NCBI RefSeq assembly: GCF_039822285.1
Contig: NZ_JBAJEY010000001.1
Location: 496,001 to 560,000 of the forward strand
Length of the DNA: 64,000 nt
From: Thiofaba sp039822285
Lineage (GTDB): Bacteria; Pseudomonadota; Gammaproteobacteria; Halothiobacillales; Halothiobacillaceae
Direction: 5' to 3'
The translations under genes and the position numbers were made by a program. The stretch's first letter is position 1, and every line of letters begins with the position of its first letter. Of the stretch, positions 16,461-26,014 are shown one piece after another. The notes beneath the pieces are model-generated. The model was not told the DNA's origin. It saw only the letters and a program-made list of their open reading frames with translations, and searched no databases.

Positions 16461-17861
16461 TTATAAGACCCCGCCCCCTAGAACCTTGTACAGCACGACA
16501 CGGTTGGCTGCCTCCGCGAGACGCGCGTCGATCAGGAGGGACTCCGCCAGGTACAGGCTGCGCTGGGCGTCGAGCAGGCCAAGGTAGCTGTCCACCCCGG
16601 CCGTGTAGCGCGCCTCGGAGAGGCGGAAGCTGTCCTTGGAGGCTTCGACCAGCCGCCGCCTACCATCCAGCTGCTCGCCCAGGCTGGCGCGCTCGGCCAG
16701 CGCATCGGCTACCTCGCGGAAAGCGGTCTGGATGGCCTTCTCGTAGCGGGCGATGCCAATGTCGCGCTGCAGCTCGGCCACATCCAAACTTGCCCGAAGG
16801 CGACCGGCCTCGAAGATCGGCAGGCGGACCTGCGGCATGAAGGTCCATGTTCCCGAACCGCTGGCAAACAGGCCGTCCAGCGAACTGCTAGCGATACCGC
16901 CAGCGGCGGTGAGGGCGATGCTCGGGAAGAAGGCAGCGCGGGCGGCGCCGATGCTGGCATTCGCGGCCCGCAGCTCATGCTCCGCCTGGAGAATGTCAGG
17001 GCGTCGTACCAGCACCTCGGAGGGGACCCCCGCCTTCAGTCCAGCCATGGCAGCCGAGGACTCCCCAAGTGCTTCAGGTAGCCACTCGGTCCGCAAGGAC
17101 GTGCCGACCAGCAGGGCCAGCGCATTCTCGTCCTGGTTCACTACGGCCTGGAAGCGCGCCCGGTCGGCCCTAGCACCTTCCAGCAGAGTCTCGGACTGGC
17201 GCAGGTCAAGGGCAGAAACGGCGCCGAATTCGAAGCTGCGGCGCGTCAGCTCGTGCGACTGCGCTCGGGTCTCGTAGGTGCGCTGGGCCAGGGTCAGGCG
17301 CTCGCGATCGGCGGCGAGAGTCATCCAAACCTGGGCCACCTCGGCAATCAAGCTAATCTGCACGCTGCGTCGTGCCTGCTCCGTGGCGAGGTACTGTTCC
17401 ATGGCCTGCTCGTTCAGACTGCGGATGCGGCCGAAGAAGTCCAGCTCCCAGGCTGCAAAGCCGAGCGTCGCGCTGTACTGGCGATGGGTCATGGGCTCGC
17501 CCGTTGTAGTCAGGTCGCCCGGCAAGCGCTGCACCGTCTGGCTGCCATCGGTACCGACCGCCGGGAACAGATCAGCACGCTGGATACGGTACTGCGCCCT
17601 CGCCTTCTCAATATTGAGCGCGGCCACGCGCAGGTCGCGGTTATTCTCCAGCGCCTGCGCGATCACCTCGCGCAAGCGCGGATCAGTGAAGTAATTGCGC
17701 CAAGGGATGGTTGCAGCCAGTTGTCCTTTGGGCAGCACGCCAGCTTGGGGGAAGGACTCCGGCACTGGGAGCACCGGGTGCTCATGCTCCGGAGCCAGGG
17801 TTGCGCAGCCGCTGACGAGGCCGAGGCCGAGCGCCAGTGAGAGCATCCGCAGCCGCATCAT
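16461..17861 (-). CDS. Outer-membrane efflux lipoprotein (OprM/NodT family)
   Basis: 466-residue TolC-like outer-membrane channel for the RND pump upstream. A lipoprotein signal peptide ends LGLVSGC, with Cys at about residue 19. Two repeated OEP domains follow, with typical conserved segments (YFTDPRLREVIAQALENN; ELDFFGRIRSLNEQA; RRPDILQAEHELRAANA). Its ATG overlaps the stop of the permease gene by 3 bp, so it is the last gene of a membrane fusion protein-permease-channel operon. Confidence 0.94.
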   Translation of the reverse strand: MMRLRMLSLALGLGLVSGCATLAPEHEHPVLPVPESFPQAGVLPKGQLAATIPWRNYFTDPRLREVIAQALENNRDLRVAALNIEKARAQYRIQRADLFPAVGTDGSQTVQRLPGDLTTTGEPMTHRQYSATLGFAAWELDFFGRIRSLNEQAMEQYLATEQARRSVQISLIAEVAQVWMTLAADRERLTLAQRTYETRAQSHELTRRSFEFGAVSALDLRQSETLLEGARADRARFQAVVNQDENALALLVGTSLRTEWLPEALGESSAAMAGLKAGVPSEVLVRRPDILQAEHELRAANASIGAARAAFFPSIALTAAGGIASSSLDGLFASGSGTWTFMPQVRLPIFEAGRLRASLDVAELQRDIGIARYEKAIQTAFREVADALAERASLGEQLDGRRRLVEASKDSFRLSEARYTAGVDSYLGLLDAQRSLYLAESLLIDARLAEAANRVVLYKVLGGGVL

Positions 17862-20800
17862 GATTCCACCTCCTCAGTGTTACGCGGGCCCGCCTGCACG
17901 GGCCGCACCCTGAACAGGCGCATGACCAGCACGTAGAACAGCGGGATAAAGAAGATGCCAAGCAGCGTTCCTGCGACAATGCCGCCGAGCAGGCCCGTGC
18001 CGATCGCGTGCTGGCTACCGGAGCCCGCCCCCGTGGCGATCGCCAGCGGCAAGACGCCGAAGCCAAAGGCCAGCGAGGTCATGATGATCGGCCGCAGGCG
18101 CATGCGCACCGCCTCCAGCGTGGCGGCCACCAGGTCCTTGCCGGCCTCCCATTCAGCCTTGGCGAACTCCACGATCAAGATCGCGTTCTTCGCTGACAGG
18201 CCGATGATGGCGAGCAGGCCCACCTGGAAGTAGACGTCATTCGCAAGCCCCCGGCCGGTGGTCGCCAGCACCGCGCCGAGCACGCCGAGCGGCACCACCA
18301 GCAGCACCGCGAAGGGCACCGACCAGCTTTCGTACAGCGCCGCCAGGCAGAGGAACACGATCAGAAGCGAAAGCATATACAACATCGTGCCCTGCGAGCC
18401 GCTCTGGCGCTCCTCGTAGGAGGTGCCGCTCCACTCGTAGCCGATGCCCGGCGGGAGCTTCGCGATCAGCTCCTCGACCGCCGCCATCGCCTCGCCCGAG
18501 GACAGCCCCGGCGCGGCCTCACCCATCAGTTCGACCGCCGGGACGCCGTTGAAGCGCTCCAGGCGCGGGGAACCGTAGATCCATCGCGCGCTGGCGAAGG
18601 CCGAGAACGGCACCATCTGCCCCTGCTTATTGCGCACGTACCACTTGCCGAGATCCTCCGGCGTCATGCGCGCGTCAGCCTCACCCTGGATGTACACCTT
18701 CTTGGTGCGGCCGCGGTCGTTGAAGTCGTTCACGTACGCCCCGCCCCAGGCCGTGGACAGGGTGTCGTTGATGTCCGCCACGGACAGTCCCAGCGCTCCG
18801 GCCCTGGCATAGTCGATGTCGATGCGGAACTCGGGCATGTCGTCCTGGCCATTCGGACGCACCCGCACCAGGCGGGGATCCTGCGCCGCCATACCAAGGA
18901 ACTGGTTGCGCGCGGCCATCAGGGCCTCGTGCCCGAGGCCCGCACGGTCTTGCAGGTAGAGGTTGAAGCCTCCAGCCGTGCCGAGCTCGATCACCGCCGG
19001 CGGTACGAAGGCGAACACCATGGCCTCGCGGATCTGCGAGAACGCCCCCATCGCGCGGTTGACGATGGATCTCACGTCCTGTCCGGGCTCCGTGCGCTCG
19101 CTCCAGTCATGCAGGCTCACAAAGCCGATGCCCATGTGCTGGCCGCGGCCCGCGAAGCTGAAGCCGGCCACGGTGAAGATCGACTTCACGTTGCCCTCCT
19201 CGCCCTCGAGGAAATGCTTCTCCACCTTCTCCAGCACCTCGAGGGTGCGCTCCTGGGACGCGCCCGCCGGCAGCATGATCTGGTTGAACATGAAGCCCTG
19301 GTCCTCCTCCGGCAGGAAGGAGGTCGGCATGCGCATGAACAGGACACCGAGCACCACCACGAGCGCCGCATAGATGGCGACGAAGCGCAGGCTGCGCCCG
19401 AGCATGCCGCCCACGGTGTTCGTGTAGCCGCGCGTGCCCCGCTCGAACAGGCGGTTGAAGCCACCGAAGAAGCGCCCGAAGAACCCGCTCTCGCCATGAC
19501 CGTGCCCCTTCTCCACCGGCTTGAGGATGGTCGCGCACAGGGCCGGGGTGAAGATGATGGCCACCAGCACCGAGAGGGCCATCGCGGAGACGATGGTGAT
19601 GGAGAACTGCTGGTAGATCACCCCGGTGGAGCCGCCGAAGAAGGCCATCGGCACAAACACCGCCGACAGCACCAGGCCGATGCCGACCAGCGCGCCGGTG
19701 ATCTGGCGCATAGACTTGCGAGTCGCCTCCTTGGGCGAGAGCCCTTCCTCCGTCATCAGGCGCTCGACGTTCTCCACCACCACGATCGCGTCGTCCACCA
19801 GGAGACCGATGGCGAGCACGATGCCAAACAGGGTCAGGGTGTTGATCGAAAAGCCGAGCGCTGCCATCACCCCGAAGGTACCGAGCAGTACCACGGGGAT
19901 GGCGATGGTGGGGATGAGCGTGGCCCGCAGGTTCTGCAGGAACAGGAACATCACCACAAACACCAGCAGGATCGCCTCGAGCAGGGTCTTGACCACCGAC
20001 TTGATCGACAGCTTCACGAACGGGGTGGTCTCGTAGGGCACCACCGCCTGCACGCCCGCCGGGAAGAAGTCCTTCAGCTCCTCAAGGCGCGCATGCACCG
20101 CCGCCGCGGTTTCCAGCGCATTCGCCCCCGCCGCGAGCTTGATGCCCATGCCTGCGGCCGGCTGGCCGTTGTAGCGCGCCATGGTGCCGTAGTTTTCGGC
20201 ACCGATCTCGACGTGGGCCACGTCCCCAAGACGTACTTCACCACCCTGCGCATCGGTGCGCAGCAGGATAGCCTCGAACTCCTCCGGAGTCGTTAGGCGG
20301 CTCTGCGCCGTGAGGGTGGCAGCGAAGCCCTGGCCGGGCACGGCCGGCGTGCCGCCGAGCTGGCCGCCCGAGACCTCAGCATTCTGCGCGCGAATGGCCG
20401 CCTTGAGATCGGCGGGGGTCAGATTGAATTTGACGAGTCTGGCCGGGTCCATCCACACCCGCATGGCGTACTGCGCGCCGAAGACCTGCACCTCGCCCAC
20501 ACCAGTCACCCGCGAGATCGAATCCTGGATCGTGGAGGCGAGGAAATCGGACAGGTCCTTGTTGTTCTTGCTGCCATCCTCGGACACCAGGCCGATGATC
20601 ATGAGGAAGTTGCGCGCCGACTTGGAGACCGTCACGCCCTGCTGCTGCACGGCCTGCGGCAGCAGCGGCAGCGCGCTCTGCAGCTTGTTCTGCACCTGGA
20701 CCTGGGCGATGTCGGGGTCCGTGCCAGTCCTGAAGGTCAGCGTGACCGCGCCGTTACCATAGGAGTCGCTGGTCGAGCTCATGTAGAGCAGCCCATCGAG

Positions 20801-21013
20801 GCCATTCATCTTCTGCTCGATGACCTGGACAACAGCATCCTCCACGGTCTTGGCCGATGCGCCCGGGTAGGTGGCGTTGACGACAATGGTCGGCGGGGCG
20901 ATCGCGGGGTATTGCGAGACCTGCATCTGGGTGATGGACAGGCCGCCCGCGAGCATGATGAGGATCGCGATGACCCAGGCGAAGACCGGGCGGTCGATGA
21001 AGATCTGTGCCAT
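17858..21013 (-). CDS. RND multidrug efflux permease, HAE1 (AcrB/MexB) family
   Basis: 1051-residue inner-membrane proton-driven exporter. Twelve membrane helices are arranged as one N-terminal plus five, repeated, with two large periplasmic loops. The N-terminus FIDRPVFAWVIAILIMLAGG is the family signature, and helix 4 carries GLLVDDAIVVVENVER with the proton-relay Asp pair. Porter and docking domains are intact (PEEDQGFMFNQIMLP), and the C-terminal half contains SAKNAILIVEFAK. Length equals the family norm, so it appears functional. Substrates are probably hydrophobic drugs, dyes or detergents, but specificity is not readable. Confidence 0.96.
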   Translation of the reverse strand: MAQIFIDRPVFAWVIAILIMLAGGLSITQMQVSQYPAIAPPTIVVNATYPGASAKTVEDAVVQVIEQKMNGLDGLLYMSSTSDSYGNGAVTLTFRTGTDPDIAQVQVQNKLQSALPLLPQAVQQQGVTVSKSARNFLMIIGLVSEDGSKNNKDLSDFLASTIQDSISRVTGVGEVQVFGAQYAMRVWMDPARLVKFNLTPADLKAAIRAQNAEVSGGQLGGTPAVPGQGFAATLTAQSRLTTPEEFEAILLRTDAQGGEVRLGDVAHVEIGAENYGTMARYNGQPAAGMGIKLAAGANALETAAAVHARLEELKDFFPAGVQAVVPYETTPFVKLSIKSVVKTLLEAILLVFVVMFLFLQNLRATLIPTIAIPVVLLGTFGVMAALGFSINTLTLFGIVLAIGLLVDDAIVVVENVERLMTEEGLSPKEATRKSMRQITGALVGIGLVLSAVFVPMAFFGGSTGVIYQQFSITIVSAMALSVLVAIIFTPALCATILKPVEKGHGHGESGFFGRFFGGFNRLFERGTRGYTNTVGGMLGRSLRFVAIYAALVVVLGVLFMRMPTSFLPEEDQGFMFNQIMLPAGASQERTLEVLEKVEKHFLEGEEGNVKSIFTVAGFSFAGRGQHMGIGFVSLHDWSERTEPGQDVRSIVNRAMGAFSQIREAMVFAFVPPAVIELGTAGGFNLYLQDRAGLGHEALMAARNQFLGMAAQDPRLVRVRPNGQDDMPEFRIDIDYARAGALGLSVADINDTLSTAWGGAYVNDFNDRGRTKKVYIQGEADARMTPEDLGKWYVRNKQGQMVPFSAFASARWIYGSPRLERFNGVPAVELMGEAAPGLSSGEAMAAVEELIAKLPPGIGYEWSGTSYEERQSGSQGTMLYMLSLLIVFLCLAALYESWSVPFAVLLVVPLGVLGAVLATTGRGLANDVYFQVGLLAIIGLSAKNAILIVEFAKAEWEAGKDLVAATLEAVRMRLRPIIMTSLAFGFGVLPLAIATGAGSGSQHAIGTGLLGGIVAGTLLGIFFIPLFYVLVMRLFRVRPVQAGPRNTEEVES

Positions 21014-21024
21014 GGATCAGGACC

Positions 21025-22206
21025 TCACTGCGCCTGGGCGACGGGTTCAACCGCCGCCTTCGCTTCCTCAGCCTTCACCGTCGCGCCCGGACGCACCTTC
21101 TGCAGGCCCTCGACGATCACACGCTCGCCCGCAGCCAACCCGTCCGTCACCCGCCAGCGGTTGCCCATGGATTCGGCCGTCCGGATGACGCGCAGCTCGA
21201 CCTTGTCCTCGGCATTGACCACCAACACCTGCGCATTTCCCTTCGGATCGCGCATCACGGCGGCATGTGGCACGAGGATCGCCTGCTCGTCCACCCCCTG
21301 GTCGAGACGCGCACGCACATACATGCCTGGCAGGAGATCCCCCTTTGGGTTCGGGAACACGGCACGCAGGGTCACACTGCCCGTACCCTGGTCGACCGTG
21401 ACCTCGGAGAAGGCGAGCCGCCCTTCCGGGCCGTACTCGCTACCATCCTCGAGCACCAGCCGGACCGGGACCGAGCTCTCCCGCCCCCGCAGCAACCTGC
21501 CCGCCTCGAACTCGCGCTTCAGGCGCAGCAGATCGGCGCTGGACTGGGCCAGGTCGACGTAGATCGGGTCCAGTTGCTGCACGGTGGCCAACGCCTCAGC
21601 CTGGTTCGCCGTCACCAGGGCGCCGGGCGTGACCATGGAACGGCCAATACGCCCGCTGATCGGCGCGGTCAGGCGCGTGTAGTCGAGATCGATCCTCGCC
21701 TTATCCAGTACGGCCCTGGCCGAGGCCACGTCAGCCAGGGCTTGCTTCAGCGCCGCCTGGGCGTCGTCGTGCGCTTCCTTGCTCACCGCGTTGATCTTGA
21801 CCAGCTCGGCCTGCCGCTCCGCCTTGAGACGGGCAGACTGCAGCTGAGCTTCGGCACGCGAAAGGCTCGCCCTGGCGCCATCGTAGGCGGCCTGGTAGCC
21901 GGACGGGTCGATCTGGTAGAGCAGCTGTCCGGCCTCGACCTCGCTGCCCTCGATGAACTTGCGCGACTTGATGATGCCCGTGACCTGCGGGCGGATCTCA
22001 GCAATCAGGTACGGCACGGTACGCCCCGGTAATTCTGTCGTCCGCGTCACCGGGCCGGGACGCACGGTCATCACGGTGACCACGGGCAACGCCGCCACCC
22101 CGGCCGGCGCACTTCCCTCCTTCCCGCCATCGCAGGCCGTCAGCGCCAGAACACTGATCAGCACGGCGAGGACTGGCCTGAAAAGATGGTTGCGATGGAT
22201 CGTCAT
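21025..22206 (-). CDS. RND efflux periplasmic adaptor (AcrA/MexA family lipoprotein)
   Basis: 393-residue membrane fusion protein linking the permease and the outer-membrane channel. The ATG at 22206 is chosen because it gives a lipoprotein signal peptide (VLAVLISVLALTAC, lipidated Cys near residue 25) and has a GGGAGG site 6 bp upstream. The barrel-sandwich/lipoyl halves (EIRPQVTGIIKSRKF; LTAPISGRIGRS), an alpha-hairpin rich in Ala/Lys/Glu (about 95-165) and the beta-barrel domain are in family order. First gene of the efflux operon. Confidence 0.95.
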   Translation of the reverse strand: MTIHRNHLFRPVLAVLISVLALTACDGGKEGSAPAGVAALPVVTVMTVRPGPVTRTTELPGRTVPYLIAEIRPQVTGIIKSRKFIEGSEVEAGQLLYQIDPSGYQAAYDGARASLSRAEAQLQSARLKAERQAELVKINAVSKEAHDDAQAALKQALADVASARAVLDKARIDLDYTRLTAPISGRIGRSMVTPGALVTANQAEALATVQQLDPIYVDLAQSSADLLRLKREFEAGRLLRGRESSVPVRLVLEDGSEYGPEGRLAFSEVTVDQGTGSVTLRAVFPNPKGDLLPGMYVRARLDQGVDEQAILVPHAAVMRDPKGNAQVLVVNAEDKVELRVIRTAESMGNRWRVTDGLAAGERVIVEGLQKVRPGATVKAEEAKAAVEPVAQAQ

Positions 22207-22265
22207 GGAAGACCTCCCGGACAAAGGGGACGCGGCGTCACGAAGCACGCGACAACCCGACAAGA

Positions 22266-22299
22266 TTGAGCGTTCATTCTAGTTTGAGCATTCATTCTA
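22266..22299. promoter_or_regulatory. Tandem direct repeat in the acrA/tetR divergent promoter
   Basis: TTGAGCGTTCATTCTA (22266-22281) and TTGAGCATTCATTCTA (22284-22299) differ at one base and are 18 bp apart, in the 141-bp gap between the efflux operon and its TetR regulator. This is a candidate operator for that regulator; gene position supports the link, the exact site is inference. Confidence 0.6.
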
Positions 22300-22347
22300 C
22301 AATGGGTCGTTTATACTGCAAGCATTCACCCCAGCCAGATCCAGATC

Positions 22348-23004
22348 ATGCGCGACCTTGAACCCAAGACTGTGCAACAGCGTTCGGATGCCCGCCGGGC
22401 GCAGATTCTCACCGCCGCGACCGATTGCTTCCGCGAGCACGGCTTCCATGGCGCCAGCATCGCCAAGATCTCGCAGGCCTGCGGCATGAGCCCCGGCCAC
22501 ATCTACCACTACTTCGAGAACAAGGAAGCCATCATCGAGGCCATCGTGGCGCAGGATCTCGAGCGCATGCTGACCCTGAACAGCGAGTTGCGTTCGGCGA
22601 GCGATGTGAAGGGCGCCCTCATCGAGCGCACCGCCGAGGGCGTGCAGGGCAAGCTCGACCCGCAGGCCGCCGGCTTGCAGCTTGAGATCATCGCCGAGGC
22701 CGCCCGCAACTCACGCGTGGCCGGCATCGTGGAGACGGCCGACCGGAATTGCCGCGCCAGCCTGGCCGAGACAATCCGCAACCTCCGCCGCGCCGCCGGC
22801 TTTGAGGACACCGAGACGAGCATCGCGGGCATGGTCGAGGTGCTCGCCGCGATGTTCGAGGGCCTGCAGTTCCGCACCATTCGCAACCCGGACATCGACA
22901 AGGACGTTGTGATCGACATGTTCCGGCGCGTGATCCACAACCTGCTCAGCCAGCCGCCGGGCGAGGCCGCCATGTCCCCAGCCCCGGGATCCAAGGAGCG
23001 CTAA
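22348..23004 (+). CDS. TetR/AcrR family transcriptional regulator of the efflux operon
   Basis: 218-residue regulator. The N-terminal TetR helix-turn-helix (about residues 16-62) has the diagnostic FREHGFHGASIAKISQACGM and SPGHIYHYFENKEAII. The C-terminal ligand domain resembles AcrR-type regulators and is not otherwise informative. It is divergent from the RND operon and separated from it by 141 bp holding tandem direct repeats, so it is most likely the local repressor. It ends convergent with mobA, 9 bp away. Confidence 0.92.
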   Translation: MRDLEPKTVQQRSDARRAQILTAATDCFREHGFHGASIAKISQACGMSPGHIYHYFENKEAIIEAIVAQDLERMLTLNSELRSASDVKGALIERTAEGVQGKLDPQAAGLQLEIIAEAARNSRVAGIVETADRNCRASLAETIRNLRRAAGFEDTETSIAGMVEVLAAMFEGLQFRTIRNPDIDKDVVIDMFRRVIHNLLSQPPGEAAMSPAPGSKER

Positions 23005-23013
23005 GGACCTGAA

Positions 23014-23619
23014 TCAGCCTTCACTTGACCGCCCTGCCGTCATGCCCAGAGCGGCAAGATCCCCCGGCGTATTGAGGTTGCGGGCCAGCGGGCCGGATGC
23101 CCCGAAATCCACGAGCCGCACACGATGGGCCGCGAACCAGCGCCAGGCGGCGTGCTCGCCCCGCTGCAGGCTGTCCTGCAAGGCGCTGCGAAAGGATGCG
23201 TCGACGAGACAGACGGTGGGGTGAAGGCGTGCCCCCGTCGCGGCCATGACCAGGGGGGCCCCCTGCCCCGTGGATGCCGCGAGGAAACGGCTGACGAGAT
23301 CCTCCGGCAGTCCGGGCAGGTCGCATGGCACGCACACCACGCGCCCCGTCTCCACCGCCGTCAGCGCGGCATGCACCCCGGCCAGCGGCCCCAGCCCGGC
23401 ATGGCGCGGATCATCGGCGATCAGCGGCAGGCCGAACGCCGCATAGCGCTCGTGGGCACGATTGGCATTGATGAGCAGGCGATCCACCTGCGGCGCCAAG
23501 TCCTCGATCAGACGGGCGATCAACGGCCGCCCCTGCCAGTCCAGCAACCCCTTCTCCACCCCGCCCATGCGCGTGCCGCGGCCGCCGGCGAGGATCACGC
23601 CGGTAATCCCCCCGCTCAT
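23014..23619 (-). CDS. mobA: Molybdenum cofactor guanylyltransferase
   Basis: 201-residue enzyme that attaches GMP to molybdopterin to make the bis-MGD cofactor, as required by NasA. The N-terminal nucleotide-binding signature GVILAGGRGTRMGGVEKGLL is followed by the DDPRHAGLGPLAGVHAAL segment and CDLPGLPEDLV. The ATG at 23619 overlaps the stop of the preceding ybiB gene by 4 bp. It is the last gene of the nasA transcription unit, which links cofactor maturation to the enzyme that uses it. Confidence 0.94.
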   Translation of the reverse strand: MSGGITGVILAGGRGTRMGGVEKGLLDWQGRPLIARLIEDLAPQVDRLLINANRAHERYAAFGLPLIADDPRHAGLGPLAGVHAALTAVETGRVVCVPCDLPGLPEDLVSRFLAASTGQGAPLVMAATGARLHPTVCLVDASFRSALQDSLQRGEHAAWRWFAAHRVRLVDFGASGPLARNLNTPGDLAALGMTAGRSSEG

Positions 23620-24581
23620 CGGGCGGCCCACCAGGCGCGGGCCAGCGCGAGGGCCTCGTCCCGACCGGCGGCCATCCCACGAGCCTGCAACACACAGCCA
23701 ACGGTGGCGATGACGGCGGCCTCGCCGTAGACATCGCCGACCTCCCCCTCCCAGACGGCGCGCAGGTGCGCGGGGTCGAGCCGTTCCGGCTTGAGTTGGC
23801 GGCGTTCAAGCAGGGGCGGCAGGTCGAAACCGCCCGCCACCGCCCCCCGGCTGACCAGCACCTCGGCTCCCATTTCGGGATTGATTTCCGCCTCCCCCCC
23901 CTCGCCCTTGAAGACCACCACACCCGGTTCCCGCAGCAGGATCGCCGCCTGCTGATGGATGCGCTCATAGCCGCGATGGAAGATACCGTGCACCGACAGC
24001 GGCGCACCGAGCGGGTTGAGCATGCGCGCCACGCTATGCACCGGCGAGCGCAGGCCGAGCAGCTCGCGCAGCTGCATCAGCCGCTTCAGGCCGGGGGCAA
24101 AGGACTCCAGCGGCAGGAAGGCGAAGCCGCTGGCGGCGAGGCGCTCGCCGGCCTCTGCGAGCGAGGCGGATGCGGACAGGCCAAGCGCCGCCAGCGCCGC
24201 GTGGGTGTAGATTCGCTCGCCGGACTCGCCTTCGGTGCCGTGCATGAACACCGGCAGGCCGTTTTGCGCCAGCAGCCGCGCGGCCAGCAGGAACCAGGGC
24301 AGGTGGCGGCGCTTGCCGGCGTAACTGCCCCAGTCGATGGCGGGCACGGGGATGCCTTCGGGCACGGCGATGCGCTCGCGCACGGCCGCGACGAAGCCAG
24401 CCGCCTCCTCCGGGCTCTCCTCGCGCACGCGGATCAGCATCAGGAAGGCCCCCACCTGCTCGGGGCTTGCCTGCCCGTCGAGGATCATGCCGAAGGCCGC
24501 GCGCGCCTCCTCCTGCGTTAGGCTGCGCGAGCCGTGGCGGCCCTTGCCGAGGATCTGGATGAACGGGGCGAAGGGATGCAT
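23616..24581 (-). CDS. ybiB: Anthranilate phosphoribosyltransferase-like protein, YbiB/TrpD2 family
   Basis: 321-residue member of the phosphoribosyltransferase class IV fold. It resembles TrpD in the N-terminal helical domain (LTQEEARAAFGMILDGQASPEQVGAFLMLIRVREE) and in VARMLNPLGAPLSVHGIFH. The canonical PRPP-binding GTGGD loop of TrpD is replaced (SYAGKRRHLP), as in YbiB/TrpD2, which binds nucleic acid rather than acting as a tryptophan enzyme. It begins 4 bp after cysG and overlaps mobA. No role in nitrate assimilation is established. Confidence 0.87.
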   Translation of the reverse strand: MHPFAPFIQILGKGRHGSRSLTQEEARAAFGMILDGQASPEQVGAFLMLIRVREESPEEAAGFVAAVRERIAVPEGIPVPAIDWGSYAGKRRHLPWFLLAARLLAQNGLPVFMHGTEGESGERIYTHAALAALGLSASASLAEAGERLAASGFAFLPLESFAPGLKRLMQLRELLGLRSPVHSVARMLNPLGAPLSVHGIFHRGYERIHQQAAILLREPGVVVFKGEGGEAEINPEMGAEVLVSRGAVAGGFDLPPLLERRQLKPERLDPAHLRAVWEGEVGDVYGEAAVIATVGCVLQARGMAAGRDEALALARAWWAAR

Positions 24582-24585
24582 GGTG

Positions 24586-26004
24586 CTAGGCCGCGAACAG
24601 GGACAGGTCGGCGGCGGAGGCCGACGTCGATTCCACGAAACCCAGCCGCTCCCGCAGCCGCACCACCTCGCCGACCACGATCAGGCTGGGCGAGCGCGGC
24701 TCGGTCCTGCGCGCCACCTCCGGCAGGCTGGCGAGGGTGCCCTCGAACACCCGCTGGTCCGGCAGCGTGCCGCGCTCGACGATGGCGGCCGGCATGTCAG
24801 GCCGCATGCCGTGGGCCATGAGCCGCTCACAGATGCGCTCCACATTGGCAAGCCCCATGTAGAACACCAGGGTCTGCCCCTCGGCCACCAGCGCACGCCA
24901 GTCGAGCCCCATGTCGTCCTTTTTCGTGTGCCCGGTGACAAAACGTACCGACTGGGCATGATCACGGTGGGTGAGCGGCATGCCGGCAGCGGCCGCACAC
25001 CCGGCCGCCGCGGTGATCCCCGGCACCGCGAGGCAGGGGATGCCCGCCTCGATGACCGCCTCCATCTCCTCCCCGCCCCGGCCGAAGATGAACGGATCGC
25101 CGCCCTTCAGGCGGGCCACGCGCTTGCCTTGTTTCGCCAGATCCACCAGCAAGCGATTGATCTCCTCCTGCGGCAGAGTGTGGCGGTTCATGCACTTGCC
25201 CACGTCGATGCGCTCGGCCTCGCGGCGGGCGAGGTTGACGATGGCCTCCGGCACCAGCCGGTCATGGACGACGACATCCGCCTGCTGCAACAGGCGCAGG
25301 GCCTTGAGGGTGAGCAGGTCCGCATCGCCCGGCCCCGCGCCGATCAGCCAGACCTCCCCCAAGGCGGCAGGTTGCCCCGCCTCCAGGGCCTCCTCGATCA
25401 GCCGTTCGGCCTGGGCGATCCGGCCGGAAGTGGCCAGTTGCACCAGCGGGCCATCCAGCATGCGCTCCCAGAAATGCCTGCGCGCCTCCTGCACCGCGAA
25501 GCGCCTCTTCACTGCGCCGCGGTAGCGCCCCAGAAGTTCGGTCAGGTGGCCGAATCCGGCCGGGATCAGGGCCTCCAGCCGGGCCTTGAGCAGCCGCGCG
25601 AGGATGGGCGAACGCCCGCCCGTGGAGAGGGCGAGGGTCAGCGGGCCACGCTCGACGATGGACGGCAGGATGAAGCTGCACAATTCCGGCTGATCGGCCA
25701 CGTTGACCGGAATGGCGTGGCGCTCGCACTCCTCGAACACCAAGCGATTGACCGCCTCGTTGTCGGTGGCGGCGATGACGATGCGGAAGCCCCGCACCAG
25801 CCCCGGGCCGAACACCTGCTCCCGCCACACCACCCGGCCGGTGTCGATCATGCGCCGCATCTCATTGCGCACGCGCGGGGCGATGACGGTCACGGAGGCC
25901 CCGGCCAGGAGCAGCAGCTCGGCCTTGCGCGCGGCCACGGTGCCTCCGCCGACGACCAGGGCCGGGCGGTCTTTGAGGTTCATGAAGATGGGCAGGTTTT
26001 CCAT
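24586..26004 (-). CDS. cysG: Siroheme synthase (multifunctional)
   Basis: 472-residue fusion of precorrin-2 dehydrogenase/sirohydrochlorin ferrochelatase (residues 1-210, MNLKDRPALVVGGGTVAARK) and uroporphyrinogen-III C-methyltransferase (about 215-465, EVWLIGAGPGDADLLTLKAL; VARLKGGDPFIFGRGGEE). It makes siroheme, the prosthetic group of NirB. The ATG at 26004 matches family starts; the frame is open further up through a REP doublet that does not belong to the protein. It lies 303 bp downstream of nasA and directly upstream of ybiB-mobA. Confidence 0.96.
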   Translation of the reverse strand: MENLPIFMNLKDRPALVVGGGTVAARKAELLLLAGASVTVIAPRVRNEMRRMIDTGRVVWREQVFGPGLVRGFRIVIAATDNEAVNRLVFEECERHAIPVNVADQPELCSFILPSIVERGPLTLALSTGGRSPILARLLKARLEALIPAGFGHLTELLGRYRGAVKRRFAVQEARRHFWERMLDGPLVQLATSGRIAQAERLIEEALEAGQPAALGEVWLIGAGPGDADLLTLKALRLLQQADVVVHDRLVPEAIVNLARREAERIDVGKCMNRHTLPQEEINRLLVDLAKQGKRVARLKGGDPFIFGRGGEEMEAVIEAGIPCLAVPGITAAAGCAAAAGMPLTHRDHAQSVRFVTGHTKKDDMGLDWRALVAEGQTLVFYMGLANVERICERLMAHGMRPDMPAAIVERGTLPDQRVFEGTLASLPEVARRTEPRSPSLIVVGEVVRLRERLGFVESTSASAADLSLFAA

Positions 26005-26014
26005 GGGATTCACC

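Noticed and set aside
18929..20296. 455-codon frame antisense to the RND permease
   Set aside because: Shadow frame rich in His/Arg/Glu; the permease on the other strand is complete with all family motifs.
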